A stretch of DNA of 64,000 nt from Escarpia spicata (taxonomy: Eukaryota > Annelida > Polychaeta > Sabellida > Siboglinidae), in assembly GCA_963995525.1 (NCBI GenBank), contig OZ023213.1, positions 14,407,533 to 14,471,532 of the forward strand. Direction: 5' to 3'. The position numbers and the translations under genes are program-made. Each line of letters begins with the position of its first letter. The first letter of the stretch is position 1. Shown one piece after another: positions 51,001-62,599 of the stretch. Below the pieces are notes generated by a model, which worked only from the letters and a program-made list of their open reading frames with translations, had not been told where the DNA came from and did no database searches.

Positions 51001-54000
51001 ATTCGGCGTTATTTACATGTGTACGTGGCTAATAGTGTTGTTTATAATCTGAAGATGTTTTTAATTTTTCGCTTACTAAAATAAAATTGTCAACTAGGTT
51101 TCGGAAACATTGGAGGGCAACATACATACATACATACATACATACATAGATTGATTCAAGAATAAGTATCTCCTTCGTTTCTGACACATGGCATAATACA
51201 TTTTATTAACTTGTCTTTTCTGATCGCATTTTCTAAGCAAGAAACATACAAACTTGACTTCAGTACCTTGCCTTTGCTCTCCACAGGAACCTTTTTCCAG
51301 AGAACATTGTGCGGGCCTGCATCGAACAAGTCAGTACGATGTATGTCCCCGCGGAGACGACTACTCATGGAGACAACATAACAGAAAATATACGAAAACT
51401 TCAATTTTACAGCCGCACCAACGCCCTAGGTTTGTTCGCTTCACAACGCCAACACAATGTGTAGCATATTACAAACCGTGTTAACAAATACATTTGCTAA
51501 CACATAAGTCTAGATGGATCGCAATAGCCCAGCGGTAAAAGCTTCGGACTCTCGACTGAGAGAACCTGGGTTCGAATTTTATGTGGCAGTGTCGAACCTT
51601 GGGCAAGTTTGTTTATTCTGGATTGCTTCAATACACTCAGCTGTACGGATGATTACTTTGCTATATACAGTGGTGGATATATCTGCTCGAATAGTCTTCG
51701 CGCATTAATTGTAACATGGATGAATGCTTCCCAGAGACGTCCACATGGTGCTTGATTGAATAGGTCTGCCAAGGAGTAAAGTGTAACGCACTTTGAGCAG
51801 TCCCGAGGACTAGACACTGCGCTATATAAGAACATACCTTTTTAGTGTACTAAAACATAAATTTGATAATAATAATCGATCAGCGTGTTAACACACTAGT
51901 GCGATAACACGTCAATGGGACTATTAACTTCACACAGTTCATTAATTAAAATACAAATAAATCAATTAACCGCACACAATTATCATGTCACTTAAATACA
52001 ATTGAATTAACCTGGGTGTTTTCAAATAAATTAAATTAACAATTAAATTCAACTTAGTTTATAATTGCGTTTAAAACAAGACAAAAGAAAGCCATCATCG
52101 ATTGAATGTATGTTAATCTGCATAATTACATTGTGCAAATGTCTGTTATACTTGAAAGCATTTTTCCAGAATATATATACCTTGGGATTTTGTCATGTGG
52201 CTTTATGTCCAGAAAACATCCAAACTCCCGTTGCATTTTTCTTGGAAGGGTGATAGATGCTAATTAAGCAAACATGTGGCTGGCTGTGTCCACAGTTACT
52301 GTTTGCTCAGAGGGTGGGTCAATATCGCCTTTTTTAACCAGACTGCAGTGCCTTGATTTAACTAATTCCTTTCTTTGACATCAGTTTAGTCACTGACTGC
52401 TTCTAGTGTGCTCTGTGACCCCGAGTTAAATATATCTACTAACAACATGCCAGGCACAGTCACTACGGGAATGCACTGCAATGCCTAATAAAATAAAGTT
52501 AATTGAAAGTTATTTAATATTTTTAAATAAACTTGATTTTTTTTGTGAAAGTTAAGTAATTAAATAAAATTAAGCTAATATAGTTAATTGAACTAACAAA
52601 TTAGGAATTAACAATTGAAATTAAACCATGCGTGCATACAAGTATATTAACAAATCAGTTAAAATGACAAAATATTAGTGTGATAAATGAATAATTAACA
52701 TATTTATTTTGTGTATTATTGTTTTAACGCTTCGTCAACAAATTACGTAAACATGTTATATTTCTTTAGTATGTAGGGCAGAAGGTGACAGCATTGGCAC
52801 ACAACAATTCGATGAAATTTATGATGGTGATGGAAGAACATCTTACTCTTAGCCGAAATTACATGCACATATTTATACCATTTATGAGAGAAGAGTTAGT
52901 GAAAGACCTCATATAGATGGTTTAGCAGTGCGCTGCGGCTTACCACAAATGATGCTAATTATAACACCCATGATCAAATTGTGTGTATGCGTCGTTTTGC
53001 GAAGCGTGATTGCCTTGTTAAACACATCGTAAGTACTTTACTTAATATGACTATTTCGTCAACTTGCCATACGGCTAGACATATCTAACTATATAACATA
53101 GTTTGCGCAAAAGGATGTTAGGAAAAATGAACAAAACGCTATATTCAATTAACAACCGAAAATCATCAAAACGTCATTTTTAAGTAACAACCAAACATTT
53201 CAGGACCATTTTAGTTACGATTGGTACGTCATGCATTCCCGCATTCCATTAGTGATTGCATGCTATTGCATTGGACACACTTCGTTTAAGTAACACATTA
53301 TATTAATTGTTGACGCAGCGGTATATATGGTCGTATGCACACACAAACACAATCGCAAGCGCGCACACACTAACACACCCCCGCGCAAACACATTCAAAC
53401 GAACGCGCACGCGCGAAAGCGATGGGTAAGCATGGTCGATCGGAGAGAACACGCCAAACAAACACAAGCACGAATGAAAGCATGCATTTTCGATATCGTA
53501 TGACTAGCATTTTGGATGGCATATTTTGCTATGAGTACAAAGAACACAATAATATTGACGCCGTGTTGCTGAAATGAGCGAAATTTTACAATTTGGTAAA
53601 GTATTGACGGCCATTGATCAATACTGTACACACTGTAATGCTCGCGATGGGATGCTTCGATCACCCTAACCGTTTCACACAACTGGAACACAAATGTGCC
53701 ATTTTGTAAGATTGTAAAATCGTCATTTTAACATTTAACCTGATGTTAAAATATCTACAATATCAAAATGTTCATTCGGGTCCAAAACAGAGTGAACCTT
53801 GACATATATTGAGGCGCTGCTGCAACATAGTATTTGCATAATTAATGAAACATACAACACGTTCATGTATGCTAGAAACATGTGAATATTGCACGTGTTT
53901 CAACGATCCACTTTTCAAATTTTAAACATTAAAATATGTTGCTTTATATGTTTTTTGTATATATATATTTATATATATATATATATATATAACTAACCTT

Positions 54001-54429
54001 TTCATTCGAGCCTTCGTTATATGTTTACAAAAATAAACTTTACAAAATTGGAAATTTTAATTATCTTGGTGTTCTTGATGAACATTTCTACGAATATAAA
54101 TATATTTAATATTGATCCTAGAAATAATGTATATTATGTTTGATTGATTGACTGACTGACTGATTGATTGATTGATTGAATGAATAATTGAATGATTGAT
54201 TACTTAATTGAGTGATTGGTCGAATGTCTGATTGATCGATTGATTAAGTGATTGATATTACAAAGCGAGCGGCAGTGTGTCTGAATTAATGTATGTTTTC
54301 AGGAATCATTTGTATGTGTATCGTCTGTGGAATGATTATTGGACAAATGGGGAAGGAGACGCGCAACATAGTTGAACTTATGACTGCATTAAATGTGATC
54401 ACCCAGAAGATTATTTTCATATTCATGTG
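45554..54429 (+). CDS. SLC1A: Glutamate/aspartate transporter (SLC1/EAAT family), 5' half
   Basis: A membrane transporter that couples uptake of acidic or neutral amino acids to Na+ gradients. Six exons are proposed: 45,554-45,577; 46,500-46,571; 47,123-47,321; 47,520-47,739; 51,287-51,429; 54,303-54,429. Exit phases 0, 0, 1, 2, 1, 2 all match the following entries, giving 261 codons plus two bases. TM1 is about residues 41-62, TM2 starts at the F-P-G-E-I-L-V-R-M signature (about 75-98), TM3 is about 111-137, and a loop has an N-I-T glycosylation sequon. TM4 and the beginning of TM5 follow. Family members are about 500-570 residues, so HP1, the N-M-D-G-T motif, HP2 and TM8 are missing from the window. 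Exon 6 ends within the Trp codon of the conserved W-Y-S-P motif. The next exon is not identified with confidence because its counterpart is an array. Confidence 0.88.
46010..46490. repeat. Degenerate minisatellite in SLC1 intron 1
   Basis: Variants of ttgtcaccactgacattgta and cgttgtgttgttgtc repeat at roughly 35-50 bp, ending directly at the acceptor of exon 2. Confidence 0.6.
46500..46571 (+). CDS. SLC1A: SLC1 exon 2 (cytosolic N-terminus)
   Basis: 24 codons, acceptor ttttagccag, donor AACAAG|gtcagg, phase 0-0. It ends I-L-D-E-I-Q-R-N-K, and exon 3 continues I-K-G-W-I-S-D-N-L-L-L. The charged stretch before TM1 is usual for EAATs. Confidence 0.6.
47123..47321 (+). CDS. SLC1A: SLC1 exon 3 (TM1 and TM2)
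   Basis: Acceptor ttgtttcag, donor TAG|gtacgt, exit phase 1. It encodes TM1 (N-L-L-L-V-I-T-L-C-G-V-F-L-G-I-L-V-G-I-L-F) and then the family signature F-P-G-E-I-L-V-R-M-F-K-M-M-M-L-P-L-I. Confidence 0.9.
47520..47739 (+). CDS. SLC1A: SLC1 exon 4 (TM3)
   Basis: Acceptor ctctctag, donor TTCAG|gtatca. It encodes G-Q-M-G-R-R-A-L-V-Y-Y and TM3, then H-P-G and D-P-I-L-D-L-F, the family's A-F/I-L-D-L-I-R position. Confidence 0.9.
47958..48020. repeat. (TA)n tract at the LINE 3' end
   Basis: About 30 TA repeats abut (cat)n and then the LINE on its 3' side, which suggests the tail microsatellite of the retroelement. Confidence 0.9.
48021..50150 (-). mobile_element. LINE in SLC1 intron 4, reverse orientation
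   Basis: From 50,130 downward the minus strand gives an endonuclease (M-S-G-F-L-I-N-R-K-W-K-D-N-I-V-R-F, then V-Q-V-Y-A-P-T-T-S-Y-S) and a pre-RT linker (P-W-E-V-E-A-A-L-R-D-M-K). Reverse transcriptase follows (N-A-K-M-L-I-L-Y-K-K, L-L-N-I-Y-K-L-F-T-K-I-L), then the tail (E-T-W-A-F-T, A-A-Q-T-K-M-E-R-S-I-L-N, G-R-P-A-S-R-W-K-D-E-L). Nearly full order is kept but frameshifts and stops are common, so it is inactive. It is a different family from the 13.7-16.6 kb LINE. Confidence 0.87.
50195..50382 (-). repeat. tRNA-derived SINE or LINE-linked tRNA-like head
   Basis: The minus strand begins atatggcgcagtggtcgagt, an A-box-like tRNA-Ser/Leu start, and has ccggggttcaaat as B box about 60 bases on. 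The body continues toward the 5' end of the LINE. It does not fold as an intact tRNA gene. Confidence 0.6.
50393..50714. mobile_element. 322-bp AT-rich hairpin element
   Basis: Left arm 50,393-50,520 and right arm 50,590-50,714 are near-perfect inverted repeats (for example gtattaaacacgaactgcac and its complement). They surround a ~70-bp (TA)-rich loop. It is MITE-like in form. No clear target-site duplication is seen. Confidence 0.75.
51287..51429 (+). CDS. SLC1A: SLC1 exon 5 (TM3-TM4 loop)
   Basis: Acceptor ctccacag, donor CTAG|gtttgt. It encodes N-L-F-P-E-N-I-V-R-A-C-I-E-Q (compare N-M-F-P-P-N-L-V-E-A-C in vertebrate EAATs), a short loop with the sequon N-I-T, and T-N-A-L-G. The donor is weaker than consensus. 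Confidence 0.87.
51514..51832 (+). repeat. tRNA-derived SINE with intact Pol III boxes
   Basis: A box tagcccagcgg and B box gggttcgaatt are about 40 bases apart. The body is shared with the 5.4, 16.9 and 30.7 kb copies (gggcaagttt, tctgccaaggagtaaagt). The tail cactgcgctatataagaac follows. It lies in SLC1 intron 5. Confidence 0.78.
51850..54140. other. SLC1 intron 5, AT-rich, no gene seen
   Basis: A (ta)n tract lies at about 53,960-53,992 and a degenerate (gatt)n tract at about 54,140-54,255 runs up to exon 6. Nothing else is recognised. Confidence 0.5.
54303..54429 (+). CDS. SLC1A: SLC1 exon 6 (TM4, start of TM5)
   Basis: Acceptor tgttttcag, donor ATGTG|gtcagt. It encodes G-I-I-C-M-C-I-V-C-G-M-I-I-G-Q-M-G, a linker, and I-F-I-F-M-W split in the Trp codon, so the next exon must begin with G. 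Confidence 0.87.
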
Positions 54430-54461
54430 GTCAGTAGTGGAACAGACAATCTCTGGCTGTC

Positions 54462-54492
<31 letters not shown>

Positions 54493-54786
54493 GTGTAGGT
54501 ATGTGACTATCTTTCTGGTTGTGCCTCTGTCGGTGTGTCTATGTATAGCTTACTTTTGAGTAACTACAATCGTCAAATGTGGCATCCTGAATAATTTAAA
54601 TTAATGTCACAGTGGCGCATTCTGAACAGTGATTCATCGCCTGCAGGACTTACGTAATAAAACAGTACCTCAAATATATACCGTTGTGTTTTAATACATT
54701 GCCAATTGGTAGATCAGAAGTCAATAATTCAAGGAAGCGAACGAACAAGGAAATGGGCGAGTAAACCTCGGCGCATGTGAGGATAT

Positions 54787-55060
54787 ATTTCTTCTTCACT
54801 TCACTTTTCCATAACCCGTAAGGATCGTTGGGGCACCACTGACGACTTTTTTAACCTGCTCTCTCCACGTTTCCCTGTTCTCTACAGCTCTCTGGAAGTC
54901 AACAAAATCCAGCCCTTTCCACTCTGTGATGTTGTCTTCCCAACTCTTTTTCTGTCTACCTCTTCTTCTCCCCCCTCTCACAGTACCTTACAATATGTTC
55001 TTTGCAAGACCGGCCGTGCCACTCCAGTTTGAGTTTCTTTTCCGTTGTAAGTTCTTCGTA
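54787..55060 (-). mobile_element. LINE C-terminal remnant
   Basis: The minus strand reads L-Q-R-K-R-N, then G-L-A-K-N-I, G-G-R-R-R-G-R-Q-K-K-S-W-E-D-N-I, F-Q-R-A-V-E-N-R-E-T-W-R and V-V-S-G-A-P-T. This is the well-known tail of a LINE ORF2 seen across aquatic animals. One TAA interrupts it. It sits between SLC1 exon 6 and the tandem array. Confidence 0.8.
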
Positions 55061-57616
55061 TGGTTCGATGGCTTATTTGATCTTGTTACAGGAGATATGT
55101 TTTCCCGGGTACTCTCCTGTCCCGTGTCATATGCCTCGTCGCAGTAAAAACAATTATATAATTGTGTTATTCCGGTTAGTCTCCTGTCCGTGTCATGTTC
55201 CTGATCACAGTTTATAGTATGACATTATTATAGTTCCAGGGTACACTCCTGTTCGTATCTTCTTCCTCTTCGCAGTAAATAATAAGATATTATTGTGTTT
55301 TCCCGGATGCTCTCCTGTCCGAATGATGTACATCATCGCAGTAAACACAATGGTATTGTGACTTATCAGGTATTCACATATCTGTTTGTGTGTATCACGT
55401 TCCTTGTCGCAGTAAATAATATGATATTAATGTGGTTTTTTTTCGGGTATACTCCTGACCGTATCATGTTCCTCATCACATGATATCACTGCGTTTTCCC
55501 GCAAACTCTCCTGTCCATATTACATTCCTCATCTCTGTAAATACTACGATATTATTGTGTTTTTCCGGGTACTTTCCTGTCTGAGTCGTGTGCCGCTTCG
55601 CAGTAAATAGTATGGTTTATTGTGTTTTTCCGAGTATTCTCCTATCCGTGTCATGTTCCTCGTCGCAGTGAATGGAATGATAGTATTGTGTGTTCTAGGG
55701 TATTCTGCTATATGTCTGTATGTATGTATGTTTTCCTAATCGCAGTATATATTAGGGTATTAATGTGGTCTACCGGGTACTCTCATGTCTGTAGCATGTA
55801 CATTTTCGAAGTAAAAACTAGGAATTTATTGTATAGTTACATAGTAGATATTTGTTTGGTTTCCCGGGTTCTCCCTGTTCATATTATGTTCATCGTCGCA
55901 CTAAATAATATGGTATTATTGTGTTTTCTGGGGTATTTTCCTGTCTGTATGTGTGTCTATCACGTTCCTCGTCGTAGTAAATAACATTATTTTATTTTGT
56001 ATTCGTGGTTTCTCTCCTGTCTCCATAATATTCCTCATCGCACTAAGTGCTATGATGTTATTGTGCTTTCCCGGTTACTCTTCTGTCCGTGTCGTGTTCC
56101 TCAACGCTGTATATAGTACGATGTTACTCTGTTTTCCGGGAAGCCCTCCTGCCCGTATCATGTTGCTAGTCGCAGTAAGCTGTATTTTATTATTGTATTT
56201 TTCGGGTACCCTCCTGTCTGTCTGTCTGTCTGTCTGTCTGAAAATTGTATTTTATTATTGTGTTTTCTTGGCCATTCTCCTGACTGTCTGTCTGTATCAT
56301 GTTTATCGTCGCGATAAAAATATGATATTGCAGTAGTTTTGATCGGGTACTCTCCTGTTCATATCATATTACTCATTGCATTAAACAATATGATATTATT
56401 GTGTTTTCACAGGTACTCTCCTGTCCGTCTCATGTTCCTCATCGCAATAAATGTTATATATTAAAATATGATTATGTTTTCTCGGGTATTCTTATGTCTG
56501 ACTATGTGTATCACATTCCTCGTCGCAGTAAATATTATACTATTATGTATTCACGGCTATTCTCTTATCCACATCTTATTCATCATCGTAGTACATGCTA
56601 TGGCATTCTTTTTTTTCCCGTTTACTCTCCTGTGCGCGACATGTTCCTCATCGCAGTATATTATGATATTTTTGTATTTTACTGGGATTTCTCCTGTCCG
56701 TACAATCTTCCTCGTCGCAGTAAATTGCATTTTATTATTGTATTTTATCGGGTATTCTACTGTCTGTCTGCATCATATTCCTCATCTATATAAATAATAT
56801 GATATTATTGTATTTTTCCGAATACTCTCCTGCCCGTGTCATGATCCTCGTTGCAGAAAACACTATGATATCATAATGTTTTCCATGGTACACTCCTGTC
56901 TGTGTCATGCACTTAATCACAGTAAACACTATGATATTATTTTGTTTTCCGCGGTACTCTCCTCTCCGTGTCATGTTCCTAATCGCAGTAAATATATTAT
57001 AATTTTTTATATTTACTGTCCTGTCCGTGGCGTGAAATAAACACTATGATATTATTGTGTTTTCCCGATGCTCTCCGTTCCGTGTCATATTCATCGTACT
57101 CTCCTGTCTGTCTGTCTGTATAATGTTCGTTGTAGCAGAATATAGCATAATATTGTGAGTTTCCCGTGCATTCTGATGTCTGTGTCATGATCCACATCAC
57201 AAAAAATAGTACGCTAACATTGCGTTTTCTCGGATAATCTCCTGTCTGTTTCACGTTGCTCATCGCAGTAAAAAGAATGATAGTATTGTGTTATTCCGGT
57301 TACTCACCTGTCCGTGTCTTGTTCCTCATCGAAGTATACATTGTTACATCATAATTGTTTCCCGTGTGCTCTACTGTCGATATCATGTTCCTCATCGCAG
57401 TAAATAGTATGATATCATTGTATATTCATGGTTACTCTCCTGTCAATATCATATTCCTGATTGCAATAAATGCTATGATATCATAGTGTTTTCCCGGTTG
57501 CTCTCCTCTCCGTGTCATGTTCCTCAACGCAATATATAGTATGACATTATCGTGTTTTCCCGGGTGCTCTCCTGTCGATATCATTTTTGTTTTGTTATTG
57601 TATTTTATCAGGTATT

Positions 57617-57640
57617 CTCCTCTCTGTCAGTCTGTCTGTA

Positions 57641-57687
<47 letters not shown>

Positions 57688-57688
57688 A
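57617..57688. repeat. (CTGT)n expansion inside an array unit
   Basis: The unit's ctgtccgtgtc segment is replaced by about 17 CTGT repeats, then normal unit sequence resumes (atcatgttcctcatcgcagt). Smaller expansions are at 56,215-56,240 and 56,278-56,296. Confidence 0.9.
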
Positions 57689-58787
57689 TCATGTTCCTCA
57701 TCGCAGTGAATAGTATTTTATTATTGTGTTTTCTCGGGTATTTTTCTGACTGTCTGTCTGAATCATATTATTCGTCGCAGTAATCAATATGATATTATTG
57801 TGTTTTCTCGGGTACTCTCCTGTCTGTGTCATGTTCCTAGTTTTAATAAATTTCATCTTGTTATTGTATTTTCTCGGGTATACTCATGTCTGTCTGCCAG
57901 TCTGACTGGATCATGTTCCTCGTTGCTGTAAATAACACGATATTATTGTGTTCTCTGTCCTGGTCTGGCCATGTTTCTCATTGCAGTAAAAAATATGATA
58001 TTATTGTGTTTTTCCGGGTTACTCTCCTGCCCGAGTCATGTTCGTCATCGCAGAAAACACTATAGTGTATTCCTGGGTACTCTCCTTCCCGTGTCGTTTA
58101 TATAATTGCAGTAAATAGATTAATATAATTGTGTTTTGTATGGTATTCTCCTGTCCGTCTGTGTGTATCACGTTCCTCGTCGCAGTAAATAGTGTAATAT
58201 TATTGTGCATTCACAGTTACTCCCCATTCCATATCATATTCCTCAAAGTTGTATATGGTATGACATTTTTTTCCCGGGTGCACTCCTCTCAGTATATTGT
58301 TCCTTGTCGCAGTAAACACTATGATAGTATTTTCTGTTGCCGGTACTCTCCTTTCCTTGTTATTTTCCTTATTTTATTATATTCTCTTACATATTTTTTT
58401 CAGGGTACTTTCATGTATGTCTCATGTATCTCATCGCAGTAAACATAATTATATCATTGTGTTCCCGAATTCTCTCCTCCCAGTACCATATTCCACATCG
58501 TTGTATACATTATGATTTCATTGTGTTTTCCCCGGAACGTATCATGTTCCTCATTGCACTAAAACAATTATATTATTGTGTTTTTTCGGTAACTATCATC
58601 TCCGTGCCATGTTCCCCATAGATATATAGTAGGACATTATTGTTGATTCCCGGGTACTCTCCTGTCCGTGTCATATTCTTCATCGCAGTAAATAAAATGA
58701 CATTATTGTGTCTTCCCGGGTAAACTCCTATCCGTAACATGTTCCTCTTCACAGTAATCAACATTTAAAAAAATTTCTGGAATATTA

Positions 58788-59026
58788 TCCAGTCTGTCTG
58801 TCTGCCTGCCTGTCTGTCTGTTTGTCTGTCTGTCTGTCTATCTGTCTGTATTTCTATATGTATGTCTGCCTGTCTGTGTCTGTCTGTCTGTCTTTATGTA
58901 TGTATGTATGTATGTCTGTCTGTCTGTATGTCTGTATGTCTGTATGTCTGTATGTCTGTATGTCTGTATGTCTGTATGTCTGTCTGTCTGTCTGTCTGTC
59001 TGCCTGCCTGTCTGTCTGTCTGTTTT

Positions 59027-59099
<73 letters not shown>

Positions 59100-59150
59100 A
59101 TGTATGTATGTCTGTATGTATGTATGTCTGTCTATATGTCTGCCTGCCTG

Positions 59151-59189
<39 letters not shown>

Positions 59190-59194
59190 ATGTA

Positions 59195-59230
<36 letters not shown>
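58788..59230. repeat. Large (CTGT)n/(TATG)n expansion inside an array unit
   Basis: About 440 bases of CTGT with TATG and GCCTG variants. It begins after a unit start (tattatccag) and ends into cccgggttctctcctgtccg. Confidence 0.95.
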
Positions 59231-59231
<1 letters not shown>

Positions 59232-62200
59232 GCCTGTCTTTCCCGGGTTCTCTCCTGTCCGTATCATGATCCTCAACTTATTATATACTATTATGTACTT
59301 TTTTTTCTCGGGTACTCTCATGTCCGTGTCATATACGTCATCGCAGTAAACAGTATGATACTATTGTGTTTTCCCGGGTACTCTCATGTCCACGCCATGT
59401 TCCTCTTCGCAGTAAACACTATGATATTATTGTATTTTCCGGGTACTCTCCTGTCCGTGTCATGTTCCTCATCCCAGTAAACACTACGATACTATTGTGT
59501 TTTTCTGGGTACTCTCAAGTCCTTGTCATGTTTCTTATCGCAGTAAACACTATGATATTATTATGTTTCCTGTCCGTGTCATGTTCCTCACCCAGTAAAC
59601 AATATTTGATCATTCAGTTTTCTCGGATACTCTCCTATCCGTGTCATGTTCCTCATCATAATATACACTATTACACATGTATCATTTTTTCAGGGTACTC
59701 TCATGTCCCGTGAATTCAGTGTACTATTATGTGTTTTCCTGTGATCTATCCTCTTCGTGTCATATTCCTTATCGCAGTAATCAATATTATATTACTGAGC
59801 TTCCCGAGTACTCTCCTACCCGTATCATGTTCCTCATCGTAGTATTCAATATTATATTATTGAGTTTCCCGAGTACTCTCCTATCCGTATCATGTTCCTC
59901 ATTGCAGTAATCAATATTATATTACTGAGTTTCCCGAGTACTCTCCTATCCGTATCATGTTCCTCACCGTTGTATACAATGTGATATAATTGTGTTCTCC
60001 CCGGTACTCTCATGTCCGTGTCATATTACTCATCTCAGTAAACACCATGGTGACATCGTGCTTTTCAGGGTACTCTCTTGTCCTTATCATATTCCTCATC
60101 GCAGTAAACACTATGATGTTATTGTTTTTTTATGTAATCTCCAGTCCGTATCATGTTCCTCATCGCAGAAAAACAATGATATTACTGTGTTTTTCCGGTT
60201 ACTCTCCTGTGTGTTTCATGTTCGTCATAGGCGTCAGTAGTAGAACAGTATTGTGATTTCCCGGGTATTCTCCTGTCCACGTCATATTCCTCTTCGCAGT
60301 AAACACTATGATACTATAGTGTCTTCCGTGGTAATCGCTTGTCCGTAAACTGTTCCTCGTCGTAGTAAATCATATTTTATTATTGTGTTTTCCGGCGTAT
60401 TCTCCTGTCAGTGTCATGTATGTCATCGCTGTAGACACTATGATGTCATGGTGTTTCCCGTGTACTTTCCTGTCCTTGTTATTTTCCTCATCTTAAAATA
60501 CTATTATACATTTTTCTCTGGTACTCTCATATTCGTGTCATGTACGTTATCGCAGTAAAAACACTATGGTACTACTGTGGTTTCGCGGGTACTATCATGT
60601 CCGTGTCATGTTCCTTGTCGCAGTAAACACTATGATATTATTGTGTTTTCCGGGTATTCTCCTGTCCGTGTCATGTTCCTCATCCCAGTAAACACTTTGA
60701 TACTATTGTGTTTTCCGGGGTACTCTCGTGTCCGTGTCATGTTTCGTATCGCAGTAAACACTATGATATTATTGTGTTTCCCGGGTACTATCCGGTCCTT
60801 GTCATGTTCCTCATCCCAGTAAACAATATTATATTATTGAATTTTCTCGGAAACTCTCCTATCCGTGCCATGTTCCTCATCGTAATATACACTATTACAC
60901 GTTTATCATTTTTTCAGTATACTCACATGTCCGTGCCATGTACGTGAATTCAGTAAACAGTATACTATTATGTGTTTTCCTGGGATCTATCCTCTTCGTG
61001 TCATATTCCTTATCGAAGTAAACACTATGACATTATTGTGTCTTCCCGGGTAATCTCAGGTCCATAAACTGTTCCGAGTCGCAGTAAGTAATATTTTACG
61101 ATTGTGTTTTCTGGGGTATTCTTCTGTCTGCCTCTCTGTATGTACGTCTGTCTTTCTGTTTGTTTGTCTGTCTGTCTGTAATATATTCCTGTTCGCAGTA
61201 AATATTATCGTATTATTTTGTTTTCACGGGTACTCTCCTGTCCGTGTCATGTTCCTCATCCCAGTAAACACTATGATATTATTGTGTATTCCCGGGAACT
61301 CTCCTGTCCGTGTATTGTTCCTCATCGTAATATACACCATGATATCTTTCCTCGGTACATTCATGTCAGTGTCATGATCCTCATCGCAGTAAACACAATG
61401 ATATTACCGTCCTTTCCCCGGATACTCTCCTGTCCATGACATATCCTCATCGCAGTAAATACTATGATGTTATTGTGTTCTTCCGGTACTCTCTTGTCCA
61501 TATCATGTTTCTCGTTGCAGTAAATGGTTTTACATTATTGTTTATGTTAAGGTATTCTCCTGTCTGCCTGTTTGTATCATGTTCGTCGTCGCAGGAACTA
61601 TTTTTGTATTATGGTGTTTTCATGGTCTTCTCCTGTATGTCTACCTGAATCATGTTCCTCGTCGCAGTGAATAATATGCTATCATTTTGTTTTATCGGGT
61701 ACTCTTCTGTCCGTATGATATTCCTCACCGCTGTAAATATTATGATATTCCTTTGTTCCACCGGGTACTCTCTATTCTGTGTCATGTTCCTCATCGCAGT
61801 AAACACCATGATATCATCGTGGTTTCCCCAGATACTCTCCAGCCCGTGCCATATTCCTCATCGCAGTAAACACTACGATAGTATCATGTTTTCCAGACTA
61901 CTCTCCTGTCCGTGTCATGTACATCATCGCAGTAAACACAATTCTAGTCTGGTGTACTCTACTGTCCATGTCATATTCCGCATCGCAGTAAATACTATGA
62001 TGTTATTGTATTTTCTCGGATCTGTCCGTAACATGATCCTAGTCGCAGTAAATAATTTTATATTATTGTCTTTTCTCGGATTCCTCCATGTCCGTATCAT
62101 GTTCTTTGTCGTAGTAAATAATTTTATATTATTGTGGTTTCTCGGTTTCTCCCCTGTCCGTATCATGTTCCTCATCGCAGTAAATACTATGGTATTATTT

Positions 62201-62599
62201 TGTTTTCCCTATAAACTCCTCTCCGTATCTTGTTCCTCGTCGCAGTAAATAGTATTTTATTATCGTGTTTTCCCGGGTACTCTCCTGTTCTCGTCATTTT
62301 CTTCATCGCAGTAAACACCATCATATTATCAAGCTTTCCCCGGGTACTCTCCTGTCCGTGTCATATTCCTCATCGTAGTAAACATAAACACTTTATTGTG
62401 TTTTCTAGGGTACTCTCCTGGCCGTGTCATGTACACCATCGCAGTAAACAGTATGATGTTATTGTGTTTTCAGGGGTACTCTCCTGTCCGTGTCATGTTC
62501 CTCATCGCAATAAATAATATGATATTATTGTGTTTTCCCGGTACTCTCCTTTCCGTACCGTGTTCCTCGTCGAGGTAAATGCTATGATAATATTGGATT

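Larger units (their letters stand above)
55098..62585 (+). repeat. ~65-bp tandem array resembling the SLC1 TM5 exon
   Basis: The typical unit is gggtactctcctgtccgtgt, then catgttcctcatcgcagtaa, then acactatgatattattgtgt and ttttccc; the period is 65-66 bp. By length there are about 105-115 units, all on the + strand. Read in the phase demanded by exon 6, a unit gives G-Y-S-P-V-R-x-M-F-L-I-A, close to the EAAT TM5 motif Y-S/A-P-V-G-I-x-F-L-I-A. The conserved Gly is Arg in most units. The sequence after GCA (gtaaac) looks like a splice donor. Most units lack an AG before G-TAC; one at about 56,411 has cacag. Long open frames across the array reflect the unit length being near a multiple of three and are not taken as genes. 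Confidence 0.9.

Noticed and set aside
51514..51590. tRNA gene
   Set aside because: A and B boxes are present, but the stems of a cloverleaf are not complete and the sequence continues into a SINE body found at several loci.
58822..59480. Cys/Leu/Ser-rich open frames, superficially like cysteine-rich proteins
   Set aside because: They translate a CTGT microsatellite.
55622..62578. Open frames of 70-198 codons that look like multi-pass membrane proteins
   Set aside because: They are read-through of the ~66-bp satellite. The hydrophobic pattern comes from the repeated TM5-like unit and frames break wherever the unit length is not a multiple of three.
55098..62585. CRISPR array
   Set aside because: Units are head-to-tail without unique spacers, diverged throughout, in animal DNA, and have no cas genes.
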